DNA from: Moraxella bovis
GTDB lineage: Bacteria > Pseudomonadota > Gammaproteobacteria > Pseudomonadales > Moraxellaceae
Direction: 5' to 3'
DNA: 55,217 nt
Assembly (NCBI RefSeq): GCF_002014975.1
Contig: NZ_MUXV01000007.1
Location: 1 to 55,217 of the forward strand
Position 1 is the first letter of the stretch. Every line of letters begins with the position of its first letter. The notes beneath the pieces were generated by a model. The model did no database searches. It was given only the letters and a program-made list of their open reading frames with translations, and had not been told where the DNA came from. A program made the translations under genes and the position numbers. Of the stretch, positions 35,152 to 45,797 are shown in pieces.

Positions 35152-36339
35152 TTACAATCCTAGTACCGTACGAGATTCGCTGGCGATTTGGAATTCTTCG
35201 TCTGTTGGGATAACCCATAGCTCAACAGCAGAACCTTCAGCATGGAAGCTACCCTCTGCCCCACGGAACAGCTCGGCATTTTTGGCGGTGTCAATTTGCA
35301 CGCCCAAATGCTTTAAGTGGCTCACAATCTTAGCACGCATGTCCGCACCATTCTCGCCCACACCGCCTGTAAAGGCAATGCCCGTCAATACTGGCAAACC
35401 TGCGGTCAAGCTAAGCAAGTATTTGGCAACACGGTAAGCAAACATATCAAGGGCGAGCGTGGCATCAGCATTACCCTCTTTGTCGGCTTGTTCTAGGTTA
35501 CGCATGTCGTTAGACACGCCCGACACGCCCAACAGACCGCTCTTTTTGTTAAGCAAAGTATCAATCTCTTGGATAGACAGACCCAAAGTGCGGTGCAAAT
35601 GCAAGTGAATGCTTGGGTCAATGTCGCCTGAGCGAGTACCCATCATCAGGCCTTCGAGCGGGGTCAGACCCATAGATGTATCTAGACTTTGACCGTCATA
35701 TACTGCTGTTGCCGAACAGCCGTTGCCTAGGTGAGCCACAAGCCAACCTGTCTTGCCATCTTGACCGCTTAGCGTGTTGGCACGGTTTGAGACGTAGTTG
35801 TGCGATGTACCATGAAAGCCATAACGACGGATTTGGTGTTCGGTGTACAGCTCTTTTGGAATGGCGTAGCGGTAAGCGTGTGCAGGCATGGTTTGGTGGA
35901 ATGCCGTGTCAAAAATCGCCACTTGGGGCAGGTCAGGATAAATGGCGTTAATCGCCTTAATGCCAGACGCATTCGCAGGATTGTGAAGTGGAGCAAGGCT
36001 TGCCAGCTCTTCGATGGTTGCTAGCACTTCTGGGGTAATGACAGTTGCTGATTTGAATTTGTCGCCACCGTGTACCACACGATGACCCACCGCCACAGGC
36101 TTATGCTCGGCAATAAGCTCACCTAGGATGATTTGCAAGGCTTCGGTATGAGCCCCTGAATTTGGGATATTGATTTCTACTTTTGAGCCGTCTAGGTTTT
36201 TGTGCTTGATACGGGCATCAGGATTGCCCAACGCTTCGGCAAGGCCCTCAATGCGAGTGTTACCATCTTCGCTGATAAGGGCGTATTTGATGGATGATGA
36301 GCCACAGTTTAGCACTAAGGTGGGATTGGTTAGAGACAT
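35152..36339 (-). CDS. ackA: Acetate kinase
   Basis: 395 residues, usual length. It makes acetate and ATP from acetyl phosphate. Motifs include LVLNCGSSSIKYALI at the N-terminus, AVGHRVVHGGDKF, FDTAFHQTMPAHAYRYAIP and VAHLGNGCSATAVYDG. It leads the ackA-pta pair and has a strong upstream promoter at 36377-36403. Confidence 0.97.
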   Translation of the reverse strand: MSLTNPTLVLNCGSSSIKYALISEDGNTRIEGLAEALGNPDARIKHKNLDGSKVEINIPNSGAHTEALQIILGELIAEHKPVAVGHRVVHGGDKFKSATVITPEVLATIEELASLAPLHNPANASGIKAINAIYPDLPQVAIFDTAFHQTMPAHAYRYAIPKELYTEHQIRRYGFHGTSHNYVSNRANTLSGQDGKTGWLVAHLGNGCSATAVYDGQSLDTSMGLTPLEGLMMGTRSGDIDPSIHLHLHRTLGLSIQEIDTLLNKKSGLLGVSGVSNDMRNLEQADKEGNADATLALDMFAYRVAKYLLSLTAGLPVLTGIAFTGGVGENGADMRAKIVSHLKHLGVQIDTAKNAELFRGAEGSFHAEGSAVELWVIPTDEEFQIASESRTVLGL

Positions 36340-36376
36340 AAGCTTTCCTTATTGGAATGAAAAAGATACAGCGATG

Positions 36377-36403
36377 ATTATAACACAAAATGGGCTTTGA
36401 CAA
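36377..36403 (-). promoter_or_regulatory. Promoter of ackA
   Basis: On the minus strand, TTGTCA, a 15-base spacer and TATAAT with the extended -10 TG (TGTTATAAT). It lies 38 bases before the ackA ATG. A SD (AAGGAAA) follows. Confidence 0.7.
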
Positions 36404-36499
36404 AAGCATGATTTGCCAAAACGCCATACATTCACGCATTGCAAAGTGGTCAGCTTTGGTTTAGAGTAAGACACGTTTTTATCATATTTATCACACATC

Positions 36500-36958
36500 A
36501 TGACCGCATACAGCGAATTTACCGCTTTTATCTTAGACCAATTAGCCCCGCCCCCATCACCGTCAAGCGAATGTTTGAGGTAGGTTGCCTTTTTAAACGT
36601 GGCAAAATGTTTGGCATTGTCGCTGATGACACGCTTTATCTAAAAGCCGGTGATGACAACCGCCAAGTCTTTATTAAATTTCTTTGCAAACTAAAAATAA
36701 ACCCTTATAAACACTGGGTTTGAAGTTTTTAAAAATCTATAAAAATCAGGGCTTGGAAAGAAGTCTATTGATGAAGGGTGTGAAAAATTTACCTATTGGA
36801 CAAGCCGAGCAGGCGTTAAAAAACAAGTCGAATTGGGCTATTATCAGCTTCCTGAATTTGCCTTAGATGATACTGATGAGCTGTGCCGTTGGGCAGGGTT
36901 GGGGATGGGAGGGGATGAGCCACAAAGTCAAATGCACGCCCACAATCATCAAAAATGA
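36500..36958 (+). pseudogene. TfoX/Sxy N-terminal-domain protein, frameshifted
   Basis: Three frames in turn encode a TfoX-like protein: MTAYSEFTAFILDQLAP, then after a one-base loss in the C-run near 36545-36553 ITVKRMFEVGCLFKRGKMFG and IVADDTLYLKAGDDNRQVFI, and after a further break near 36690-36755 EKFTYWTSRAGVKKQVELGY and LDDTDELCRWAGLG to a TGA at 36956-36958. TfoX proteins are small regulators, in some species of competence. The two or more shifts and the stop at 36721-36723 make it non-functional. Confidence 0.8.
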
Positions 36959-37051
36959 CTTATGTTTGGTATTTTATTTAAAAATAATACTTGACTTATT
37001 TCACAAAAAAAGTTAGGAAAATTGGCAAAAATATGGCATAATAGGCACTAA

Positions 37052-39370
<2,319 letters not shown>

Positions 39371-39403
39371 TAAGCCTATCAAAAGCGTGATGTTAAAGAT
39401 GAT

Positions 39404-39430
39404 AAAATGCCGTCCTAGGATGGCATTTTT
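39404..39430 (+). terminator. Terminator of icd
   Basis: AAAATGCCGTCC, loop TA, GGATGGCATTTTT, 34 bases after the icd stop. Confidence 0.85.
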
Positions 39431-39531
39431 ATTTGTTGCAAATTGTAATGATGGTTGCACCCCTGTACAAATTTGATATACTGACCATCATTTAACTTAT
39501 TACCACTTATCATCATTTACCGTTATTTATC

Positions 39532-40143
39532 ATGAATCACACCACTGTCATCATTATTATTACTGTCGCTGTCAGCCTTATGGCATGGCAAAACAAAACG
39601 TTTCTTGGTAGGCTCATCTTCGACCCCATCTCCATCACTCGCCATAAGCAATACGACCGTTTTTTGACCAGTGGCTTTGTACATGGAGACGGCATGCACC
39701 TGCTGTTTAACATGATTACGCTATACTTTTTTGGGCGAACCATGGAGCGGTTTTATATTCATGAGCTAGGAGTGTTAGGCTTTGTGGGCTTTTATACCCT
39801 TGCCATCATCGCTTCTAGCATTCCTGACTACATCCGCCACAAGAACAACCCACGCTTTGCCAGTCTTGGGGCGTCAGGCGGTGTATCAGCGGTGTTATTT
39901 GCCTTTATTCTGCTAGCACCATGGCAGACCATTTACCTATTCTTTATCCCCATTCCTGCGATTATTTTTGCCATTGGCTACATCAGTTATAGCATTTGGG
40001 CGGACAGACGTGGTACAGGACGGATTAACCATCTTGCTCACCTATCAGGAGCGGCATTTGGCGTGATTGCCACCATCATCATCAAACCTGCCATTGTGAT
40101 ACATTTTATCAACGCTTTGTTAAGCCCTGCTTTTTTAAGGTGA
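39532..40143 (+). CDS. Rhomboid-family intramembrane serine protease
   Basis: 203 residues with about six membrane segments. The catalytic pair is visible: the serine in SLGASGGVSAVLFAF (about residue 122) and the histidine in RINHLAHLSGAAFG (about residue 168). The HxxHxxxNM-type loop appears as GDGMHLLFNMITLYFFG. It cleaves membrane proteins within the bilayer; substrates are unknown. It lies between icd and the PIN module, apparently alone. Confidence 0.92.
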   Translation: MNHTTVIIIITVAVSLMAWQNKTFLGRLIFDPISITRHKQYDRFLTSGFVHGDGMHLLFNMITLYFFGRTMERFYIHELGVLGFVGFYTLAIIASSIPDYIRHKNNPRFASLGASGGVSAVLFAFILLAPWQTIYLFFIPIPAIIFAIGYISYSIWADRRGTGRINHLAHLSGAAFGVIATIIIKPAIVIHFINALLSPAFLR

Positions 40144-40170
40144 TTTAAAAACACCCATCACAAAACAGTT

Positions 40171-40199
40171 TTGTCAAAATCCATCAAATTCACTACAAT
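40171..40199 (+). promoter_or_regulatory. Promoter of the PIN module
   Basis: TTGTCA (40171-40176), a 17-base spacer and TACAAT (40194-40199), 27 bases before the ATG at 40227. A SD-like AAGGG follows. Confidence 0.7.
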
Positions 40200-40226
40200 A
40201 ACCTGATTTCAATCAAGGGTTGCACC

Positions 40227-40547
40227 ATGTTAAATATGCAAGAAGCTGTCAAAAAAGCCAAATTCTACGCCAAAGAGCTGTATGCTGATGAAGACATCAA
40301 AGATTTAAGTCTAGAAGAGATTCATTTTGACGACCAACATGATAACTGGAAAGTTACTTTGGGTTATAATACCAAACGCCACAAAATTGAGAGTAACGCC
40401 AGATATCGCACCAATCTTGCCATGGACTATTTTGCCAATCTCAATGCCGAAAAAGGCGAACGACTAGAAATGATTCAAGAATACAAAATCTTTGAAATAA
40501 ACGCCCATGATGGCAAACTTATCACAATGATGATAAGACCACTTTAA
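40227..40547 (+). CDS. Small protein of a two-gene PIN module, possible antitoxin
   Basis: 106 residues, no membrane segment. It starts with an amphipathic helix (MQEAVKKAKFYAKELYADED) and continues into beta-rich sequence with NWKVTLGYNTKRHK and, at the end, MIQEYKIFEINAHDGKLIT. I do not recognise a family with a named function. It ends 7 bases before a PIN-domain gene and shares its promoter. Pairing with a nuclease-type fold suggests a toxin-antitoxin-like pair, but there is no clear DNA-binding motif. Confidence 0.6.
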   Translation: MLNMQEAVKKAKFYAKELYADEDIKDLSLEEIHFDDQHDNWKVTLGYNTKRHKIESNARYRTNLAMDYFANLNAEKGERLEMIQEYKIFEINAHDGKLITMMIRPL

Positions 40548-40554
40548 AGTCATC

Positions 40555-41040
40555 ATGCACTTTTATGCCAATTCCACCCATGTGGCGTTATTAGACACCA
40601 ACTTATTGACCGTCTTATTGGTTGGTCAATTGGGTGTGGGCTATATTGAGAAAAACAAAAAGACAAGTCAATATACGAGCGATGATTTTATTTTATTAAA
40701 CGACCTACTCAGCCAATTTAAAGATATTATTACCACGCCCCATATTTTGGCTAAAACAGTTAATTTAATTGATTGGGTGCAAGGCGAACACAGGCAGATT
40801 TTGTTTGCTTATTTGGCGGATTTTATTAGCCAAAAACAAAAAATATATTTATCCGCCAAAGACATCATAAAAAGCCCTGCTTTTATTCATTTAGGCTTAA
40901 CCGATGGTGCGATTTTTGAGCTAGCAAAGGATACCCACACAGTTTTGATTACCGCAGATTTGCCTTTATATGCTTTTGGAGTGAATCACGGCATCAAAAC
41001 CATAAATTTCAATCACATTCAAGACCGTCATTTTCAATAA
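40555..41040 (+). CDS. PIN-domain protein, possible ribonuclease toxin
   Basis: 161 residues. Acidic PIN positions are visible: ALLDTNLLTVLLVG (Asp about residue 14), a middle Glu/Asp in the helical region, and the C-terminal GLTDGAIFELAKDTHTVLIT followed by ADLPLY. The fold is that of metal-dependent RNases such as VapC, but it is longer than usual VapC and the partner upstream is not a standard VapB. A terminator follows immediately, so the module is two genes. Confidence 0.75.
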   Translation: MHFYANSTHVALLDTNLLTVLLVGQLGVGYIEKNKKTSQYTSDDFILLNDLLSQFKDIITTPHILAKTVNLIDWVQGEHRQILFAYLADFISQKQKIYLSAKDIIKSPAFIHLGLTDGAIFELAKDTHTVLITADLPLYAFGVNHGIKTINFNHIQDRHFQ

Positions 41041-41071
41041 AAAACAGACAACTTTTCATTGTCTGTTTTTT
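41041..41071 (+). terminator. Terminator of the PIN module
   Basis: AACAGACAA, loop, TTGTCTGTTTTTT directly after the stop of the PIN gene. Confidence 0.88.
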
Positions 41072-41101
41072 GTTTAAAGGCTTTAAAGACTAAGTAAAAA
41101 C

Positions 41102-42616
41102 TTAGAAAAACCCCATTGCCTTAGGCGAATAGCTGACAAGCAAATTCTTGGTTTGCTGATAATGCTCTAACATCATCTTGTGGTTTTCACGCCCAATCCC
41201 TGATTTTTTGTAGCCACCAAAGGCAGCGTGGGCAGGATAGATGTGATAGCAGTTTGTCCACACACGCCCTGCCTGTATCGCACGCCCTGCACGGTAGGCA
41301 GTCGTGCCAGAACGAGACCACACGCCCGCACCCAAGCCGTACATGGTGTCATTGGCGATTTGCATGGCTTCATCAAAATCCTTAAAGGTCGTAACCGTCA
41401 AGACAGGACCAAAGATTTCATCACGGAACACCTGCATTTCATTGGTGCCTTTAAAGACAGTCGGCTCAATATAAAATCCACCGTATTCGTTCTCTTTACG
41501 CTCCCCGCCACCTGTCAAAAGCTCTGCCCCTTCTTTTTGACCGATGTCGATGTATTTTAGGATTTTGTCCTGCTGTTCTTGACTTGCCTGAGCCCCAATC
41601 ATCGTCTCGGTATCAAGCGGATGTCCTGTTTTGATGTTTTTAACCCGTTCAATGGCACGCTTGATAAACTCATCAGCGATACTCTCATGCACCAACGCAC
41701 GAGACGGACAGGTACATACTTCGCCTTGGTTTAGGGCGAACATGGCAAAGCCTTCTAGGGCTTTGTCCAAAAACTCATCATCTTTGTCCATGACATCGGC
41801 AAAGAATATGTTGGGCGATTTACCACCTAGCTCCAAGGTTACAGGAATGATGTTTTCGGTCGCATATTGCATGATGTATTGACCGACTTCGGTCGAGCCT
41901 GTAAAGGCGATTTTGCTAATGCGTGGGTTCGTGGCAAGCGGTTTACCCACCTTTAAGCCGTCCCCATTGACGATGTTTAGCACGCCTTTTGGCAAGATGT
42001 CTTCGATGAGCTCAATAAGCACAAGGATACTCACAGGCGTTTGCTCGGCAGGTTTTAGCACGATACAGTTGCCTGCTGCCAGTGCAGGGGCGATTTTCCA
42101 TGCCGCCATAAGAATGGGGAAATTCCAAGGAATGATTTGCCCAACCACGCCCAACGGTTCATGAAAATGATAAGCCACCGTGTCATGGTCAATCTCGCTG
42201 ATACCGCCTTCTTGGGCTCTAATGCACCCTGCAAAATAGCGAAAATGGTCAATGGCAAGGGGAATGTCCGCCGCCAACGTCTCACGCACAGGCTTGCCGT
42301 TCTCCCACGTCTCGGCAACGGCAAGCGTCTCCAAGTTCTCTTCTAGGCGGTCGGCGATTTTTAATAAGATATTGCTTCGCTCCATGGGGGATGTCTTACC
42401 CCAAGCGTCCTTGGCAAGGTGTGCGGCATCTAGGGCAAGCTCGATGTCTTCGCTCGTTGAGTCTGGCACTTTGGCAAAGGCTTTGCCGTCCACAGGCGAG
42501 ATGTCGTCAAAATACTCGCCTTTGACAGGGGCAACCCATTCGCCACCGATGAAGTTTTCATATTGGGATTTGAAGTTGACTTTTGAGTCGTCTGTATTGG
42601 GATTGGCGTAACGCAT
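41102..42616 (-). CDS. NAD(P)-dependent aldehyde dehydrogenase (ExaC/AldB-like)
   Basis: 504 residues. NAD-binding and catalytic regions are visible: [47 protein letters not shown] (general-base Glu) and [14 protein letters not shown] with the catalytic Cys. The C-terminal [18 protein letters not shown] is typical of the acetaldehyde dehydrogenase branch used with ethanol oxidation or acetoin. It is divergent from the GbsR/MarR gene; the 287-base gap holds the operator and promoter described there. Confidence 0.92.
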   Translation of the reverse strand: MRYANPNTDDSKVNFKSQYENFIGGEWVAPVKGEYFDDISPVDGKAFAKVPDSTSEDIELALDAAHLAKDAWGKTSPMERSNILLKIADRLEENLETLAVAETWENGKPVRETLAADIPLAIDHFRYFAGCIRAQEGGISEIDHDTVAYHFHEPLGVVGQIIPWNFPILMAAWKIAPALAAGNCIVLKPAEQTPVSILVLIELIEDILPKGVLNIVNGDGLKVGKPLATNPRISKIAFTGSTEVGQYIMQYATENIIPVTLELGGKSPNIFFADVMDKDDEFLDKALEGFAMFALNQGEVCTCPSRALVHESIADEFIKRAIERVKNIKTGHPLDTETMIGAQASQEQQDKILKYIDIGQKEGAELLTGGGERKENEYGGFYIEPTVFKGTNEMQVFRDEIFGPVLTVTTFKDFDEAMQIANDTMYGLGAGVWSRSGTTAYRAGRAIQAGRVWTNCYHIYPAHAAFGGYKKSGIGRENHKMMLEHYQQTKNLLVSYSPKAMGFF

Positions 42617-42837
42617 ACAATTTCCTTATAAACATGGTAAACGAAAAGCAAGGTGTATTAACCTGCGACTTGCACCTATCGGCTTGCCAATTTACTCAAG
42701 TACAAATTACCTAAGTACAAACCCGCCCAGGCTATTGGCATTGCCGATATGTACAGTTGTAAATTATCTTAAAATTGACCAAATTGCAAGGGCGAAATGT
42801 TGTTTGATTGTAAAAATGATTTTGTTAAATTTCTAAA

Positions 42838-42855
42838 TTTCAGTATTGACAGAAA
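42838..42855. promoter_or_regulatory. Operator 1 (palindrome over the regulator's own -35 box)
   Basis: TTTCAGTATTGACAGAAA, a 7+4+7 palindrome with one mismatch. It covers the TTGACA -35 box of the promoter at 42846-42874, so binding would block transcription of the regulator gene. The same palindrome occurs at 43981 and 45269. Confidence 0.7.
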
Positions 42856-42874
42856 TTATAAAAATATCTAAAAT
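42846..42874 (+). promoter_or_regulatory. Promoter of the GbsR/MarR regulator gene
   Basis: A perfect TTGACA (42846-42851), a 17-base spacer and TAAAAT (42869-42874), 29 bases before the ATG at 42904. An AAGG SD precedes the start. Confidence 0.78.
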
Positions 42875-42903
42875 AATCATAAATTCTAACAAGGCAAAAC
42901 ACC

Positions 42904-43422
42904 ATGAAACTCTCCCCCACCACCGAAAAATTTGTCCTGCATTGGGGCGAAATGGGCAGTAAATGGGGCGTAAACCGCACGGTCGCCCAAATTCATGCCC
43001 TATTATTCATCACAGCAAAGCCCATGAACGCCGAACAAATCGTAGATACGCTCGGGGTCGCCCGCTCCAACGTCTCCAACAGCATTAAGGAACTGCAAAG
43101 CCTAAATCTTGTGCAGACCACGCACATATTAGGCGACAGACGAGACTATTTTACCACTAACACTGATGTATGGGCTCTGGCTCGGGTTATCGTAGAAGAA
43201 CGCTACAAAAGAGAGCTTGCCCCTACCGTGCAGTTTTTAGATGAACTCATGAATACGCCTGAATTTGAACTCGAAAATGAAGGGGTCAAACAACGCATTA
43301 AGGACACGCACGGCTTTGTGGATACGCTCACCACTTGGGCAAATGAAATGCTAAAACTCTCCACAAATACGCTCAATAAAATCCTAAAACTTGGGGCAAC
43401 GGTGCAAAAATTTTTGAAATAA
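42904..43422 (+). CDS. GbsR/MarR-family transcriptional regulator
   Basis: 172 residues. The winged helix-turn-helix is clear: HWGEMGSKWGVNRTVAQIHA, then MNAEQIVDTLGVARSNVSNS, IKELQSLNLVQ and the wing GDRRDYFTT. A helical C-terminus probably dimerises or binds an effector. GbsR-type proteins are usually repressors, the best known responding to choline. Its promoter is overlapped by a palindrome that recurs upstream of two downstream genes, so it likely controls itself and the redox module that follows. The effector is unknown. Confidence 0.9.
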   Translation: MKLSPTTEKFVLHWGEMGSKWGVNRTVAQIHALLFITAKPMNAEQIVDTLGVARSNVSNSIKELQSLNLVQTTHILGDRRDYFTTNTDVWALARVIVEERYKRELAPTVQFLDELMNTPEFELENEGVKQRIKDTHGFVDTLTTWANEMLKLSTNTLNKILKLGATVQKFLK

Positions 43423-43441
43423 AAATAAGCGAACAATAGAC

Positions 43442-43963
43442 ATGGCAACCAAAAAAGAAATCTTAGCTTATGCCAAACAACATGGCTTTATTTATCCAAA
43501 AATAAAAGTGATTTTTGGGTTTGGATTGCTTGGCGGTATGATTGGCGGTATTATGTTTTGTTGCATTGGTTTTATGATAGAAACTACCTATGAACAAATA
43601 ATAAACCACATAAGTCATAAAGGCATAATAAGTTTATTCTTAAAGTTACCATTTTATATACTTGGATTTGCTTTTCTTGGTGCTTGGGCGGGTGGCATTC
43701 CTGCTTTTTTGACAGGTATTTATTTATCATTTAAAAATTTTATCTTTATTGATAAAAAAGATTATGTCAAAATATTTGCCATTGGTTTTTTAATAACGTC
43801 AATTTTTGCTTTACTTATGGTGGTTTTTAGCAATCAACAACCGAATATGCAAATTACAATTTGGGATTTTTTTCTTATATCTTTTCCATTGGCTATCATT
43901 GGCGGAATATCAGCGATGATTTGTGGTAAATTATTTTTGCCAAAATTACCCAATAACTTTTAA
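43442..43963 (+). CDS. Small membrane protein, paralogue A
   Basis: 173 residues with about four membrane segments: residues ~20-45 (KVIFGFGLLGGMIGGIMFC), ~70-95, ~115-135 (FAIGFLITSIFALLMVVF) and ~145-165. It resembles the 150-residue protein at 45798-46250: both have a Gly-rich first segment, a central loop with IPA and a conserved end of the type GGISAMICGKLFLPK / GALSAFIIGWFVLPK. No named family recognised. It follows the regulator by 20 bases. Confidence 0.7.
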   Translation: MATKKEILAYAKQHGFIYPKIKVIFGFGLLGGMIGGIMFCCIGFMIETTYEQIINHISHKGIISLFLKLPFYILGFAFLGAWAGGIPAFLTGIYLSFKNFIFIDKKDYVKIFAIGFLITSIFALLMVVFSNQQPNMQITIWDFFLISFPLAIIGGISAMICGKLFLPKLPNNF

Positions 43964-43980
43964 ATTTTTTTGCATTATTA

Positions 43981-43998
43981 TTTCTGTTTTAACAGAAA
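43981..43998. promoter_or_regulatory. Operator 2 (perfect palindrome before the first DCC gene)
   Basis: TTTCTGTTTTAACAGAAA has perfect 8-base arms around two bases. It lies 17 bases before the ATG at 44016, just upstream of the SD (AAAAGGAA). Best conserved of the three copies. Confidence 0.75.
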
Positions 43999-44015
43999 TT
44001 TCAAAAGGAAATATC

Positions 44016-44465
44016 ATGAAACTCACCATGTTCTATGACAGCAGTTGCACCCTATGCCGTAGCGAAGCAATGTCTTTATGGCATCTGAGTGGTGGCGATA
44101 TTATCATCATCAGCGTATCGGACGGTCAAGACGAGCTTGCCCAAGCAGGTATCAGCTACCAAGAAGCCATGACTCATCTGTGCGTCAAAGACGAATGGGG
44201 AGCTTGGTACAAAGGCATGGAAGCGGTGCGAGTGTTGTATAAAACGGCAAATATACGACTATTTGGCGTGGGGGCGTTTTGGTTATTTGATCTGCCTGTG
44301 ATTTATGCCTTATTAAATATCGCCTATCCGTATTTTGCCAAACGCCGTCATTTAATCCCTGCCTATTTGGTAAAATGGTGGTATGGAGCGGTTTATGATG
44401 TAAAATTAAATAAAATCAATGGCTTATGCGATACTGGCAACTGTTATATTTATCCAAAACCTTAA
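44016..44465 (+). CDS. DCC/DUF393 thiol-disulfide oxidoreductase-like protein 1
   Basis: 149 residues from ATG 44016; a longer upstream frame lacks a SD. The thioredoxin-like start LTMFYDSSCTLC carries the CxxC (Cys 11 and 14). The rest fits the DUF393 (YuxK) family: GISYQEAMTHLCVKDEWG, GMEAVRVLYKTA and a membrane-associated helix near residues 90-110. The C-terminus has a second Cys pair, CDTGNC, also conserved in the paralogue at 47143. Operator 2 precedes it. Confidence 0.85.
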   Translation: MKLTMFYDSSCTLCRSEAMSLWHLSGGDIIIISVSDGQDELAQAGISYQEAMTHLCVKDEWGAWYKGMEAVRVLYKTANIRLFGVGAFWLFDLPVIYALLNIAYPYFAKRRHLIPAYLVKWWYGAVYDVKLNKINGLCDTGNCYIYPKP

Positions 44466-44795
44466 CGCCCAACGGCATTGAGGGCATCTCGTGCTAGGCT
44501 TTTATCCAATTCTATTTTTAGCCAAAGATTGGGTAATGGGTTATCACAAACACGGGCATTATAAGTTTGTCGTTGGCTTAATAGACGTTTCATTTTTTGG
44601 CGTTTGCGTTTTAGAACGGACGGTTTTTCATAACAGCCCAAACGTTTTTTATACCAACGCCTTGCTTTATCATAATAGACCTTTTAATGAAAGGCGGTTA
44701 AGGCATTATCAAGAGTCTCAAAATCTTGGGGGGGTAAATGGTTGTCAAAGTAGGTATTTTTAGACTTATGTTTGTCTTTTAGAAAGATTTATCAT
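44462..44795 (-). pseudogene. Small basic protein gene, broken by a frameshift and a stop
   Basis: On the minus strand, ATG 44795 encodes MINLSK; removing one A from the run at 44777-44780 continues DKHKSKNTYFDNHLPPQDF and ALTAFH, then a TAA, then KVYYDKARRWYKKRLGCYEK, KRKRQKMKRLLSQRQ and NPLPNLWLKIELDKSLARD to the real stop at 44462-44464. It would be about 111 residues, very basic. I do not recognise the family. The gap of 383 bases after the DCC gene is almost wholly this remnant. Confidence 0.6.
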
Positions 44796-44848
44796 AGCAA
44801 AATTTTATCACATTAACAATCATCATCTATTAAAAATAAAGGCATTTT

Positions 44849-45238
44849 ATGAAAATACCCAATTATATCTATCACGCCCTTGCCTTATTATGGCTATATA
44901 GCGGTATCGTTCCCATAGTTTTTAATCATTCATCATCGCTTGATTTATTACAAAGTATGGGATTTTATGGCGTGATTGGTAATGTGTTATTTATCGGAGC
45001 CAGTAGCATTGATGTGTTATTTGCCCTACTTATCATGACCAAATACCGCACGCATTATCTGCTTTGGCTTGCCCAAATCATTATCATCATTGGCTATAAT
45101 ACATTGATTTTAACGCTTTTGCCAAAAACATTACTGATAGAACAATTGTTACACCCCTTTGGCAGTATGATAAAAACCCTACCCAGTTTGGCAATTGTGA
45201 TATTTTTATATGAGTATCACAAACCCAAAATAAGTTAG
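44849..45238 (+). CDS. DoxX-like membrane protein
   Basis: 129 residues, four membrane segments. The pattern LLWLYSGIVPIVF near the start, GASSIDVLFALLIM in the middle and a Leu-rich end is that of the DoxX_3-like family, which is often found fused to the C-terminus of SDR-type NAD(P)-binding proteins. A separate SDR gene (47568-48395) of the right type is in the same cluster, so the two may act together. Confidence 0.72.
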   Translation: MKIPNYIYHALALLWLYSGIVPIVFNHSSSLDLLQSMGFYGVIGNVLFIGASSIDVLFALLIMTKYRTHYLLWLAQIIIIIGYNTLILTLLPKTLLIEQLLHPFGSMIKTLPSLAIVIFLYEYHKPKIS

Positions 45239-45268
45239 GGCACGCCTTACTATTTTTTTATTAAATTT

Positions 45269-45286
45269 TTTCTGTTTTTACAGAAA
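45269..45286. promoter_or_regulatory. Operator 3 (palindrome before the DUF2269 gene)
   Basis: TTTCTGTTTTTACAGAAA, 7-base arms around four bases. It lies 23 bases before the ATG at 45310, with ACTAAGGA as SD between. Confidence 0.72.
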
Positions 45287-45309
45287 TTATGGTAGACTAA
45301 GGAAAAACC

Positions 45310-45789
45310 ATGAGCGACTTTACCCTATATCAACTCATCAAAACCTTGCATATCTTATCCGCCATGATAATTTTAGGCACAGGCTTTGGCACGGCATTTT
45401 ATCTGTTCGTAACCAATCGCAGTGGCTGTGTCCCTGCCCAATCGGTCGTCAGCCATTGGGTGTGTCGGGCGGATTTTTGGTTTACCACCCCTGCGGTGTT
45501 TTTTCAGTTTTTCTCGGGGCTGTGGCTCATGAACGCCCTAAGCATGCCATTTTCTGCCACTTGGATTTGGGCAAGTCTTTTGCTGTTTTTCTTTTCGGGG
45601 GCGTGCTGGCTTCCTGTGGTCGTGTGGCAACTAAAAATGCGAGACATCGCCAAACAATCGCACGACAATGGCGACACCGCCCTACCCCAATCCTATTGGA
45701 ATTATGCCAAAAAATGGGAATTGGCAGGCTATCCTGCATTTTTGGCGGTATTGGGGATTGTGTTTTTCATGGTATTTAAGCCGATGTAG
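45310..45789 (+). CDS. DUF2269-family membrane protein
   Basis: 159 residues, four membrane segments. The N-terminal LIKTLHILSAMIILGTGFG holds a His in the first helix, followed by PAQSVVSHWVCRADFWFTTPA. This is characteristic of DUF2269, a four-helix protein of unknown function with candidate metal or haem ligands. It is the first gene after operator 3 and probably heads a unit running through 48395 with short gaps or overlaps. Confidence 0.8.
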   Translation: MSDFTLYQLIKTLHILSAMIILGTGFGTAFYLFVTNRSGCVPAQSVVSHWVCRADFWFTTPAVFFQFFSGLWLMNALSMPFSATWIWASLLLFFFSGACWLPVVVWQLKMRDIAKQSHDNGDTALPQSYWNYAKKWELAGYPAFLAVLGIVFFMVFKPM

Positions 45790-45797
45790 GAGTTATT

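Noticed and set aside
43923..44015. Upstream start for the first DCC protein
   Set aside because: It overlaps the previous gene and crosses the operator; the ATG at 44016 has a good SD and places the CxxC at the usual position.
44491..44763. A 90-residue plus-strand frame after the first DCC gene
   Set aside because: The minus strand here encodes a more coherent, biased protein remnant; the plus frame has no SD and no motif.
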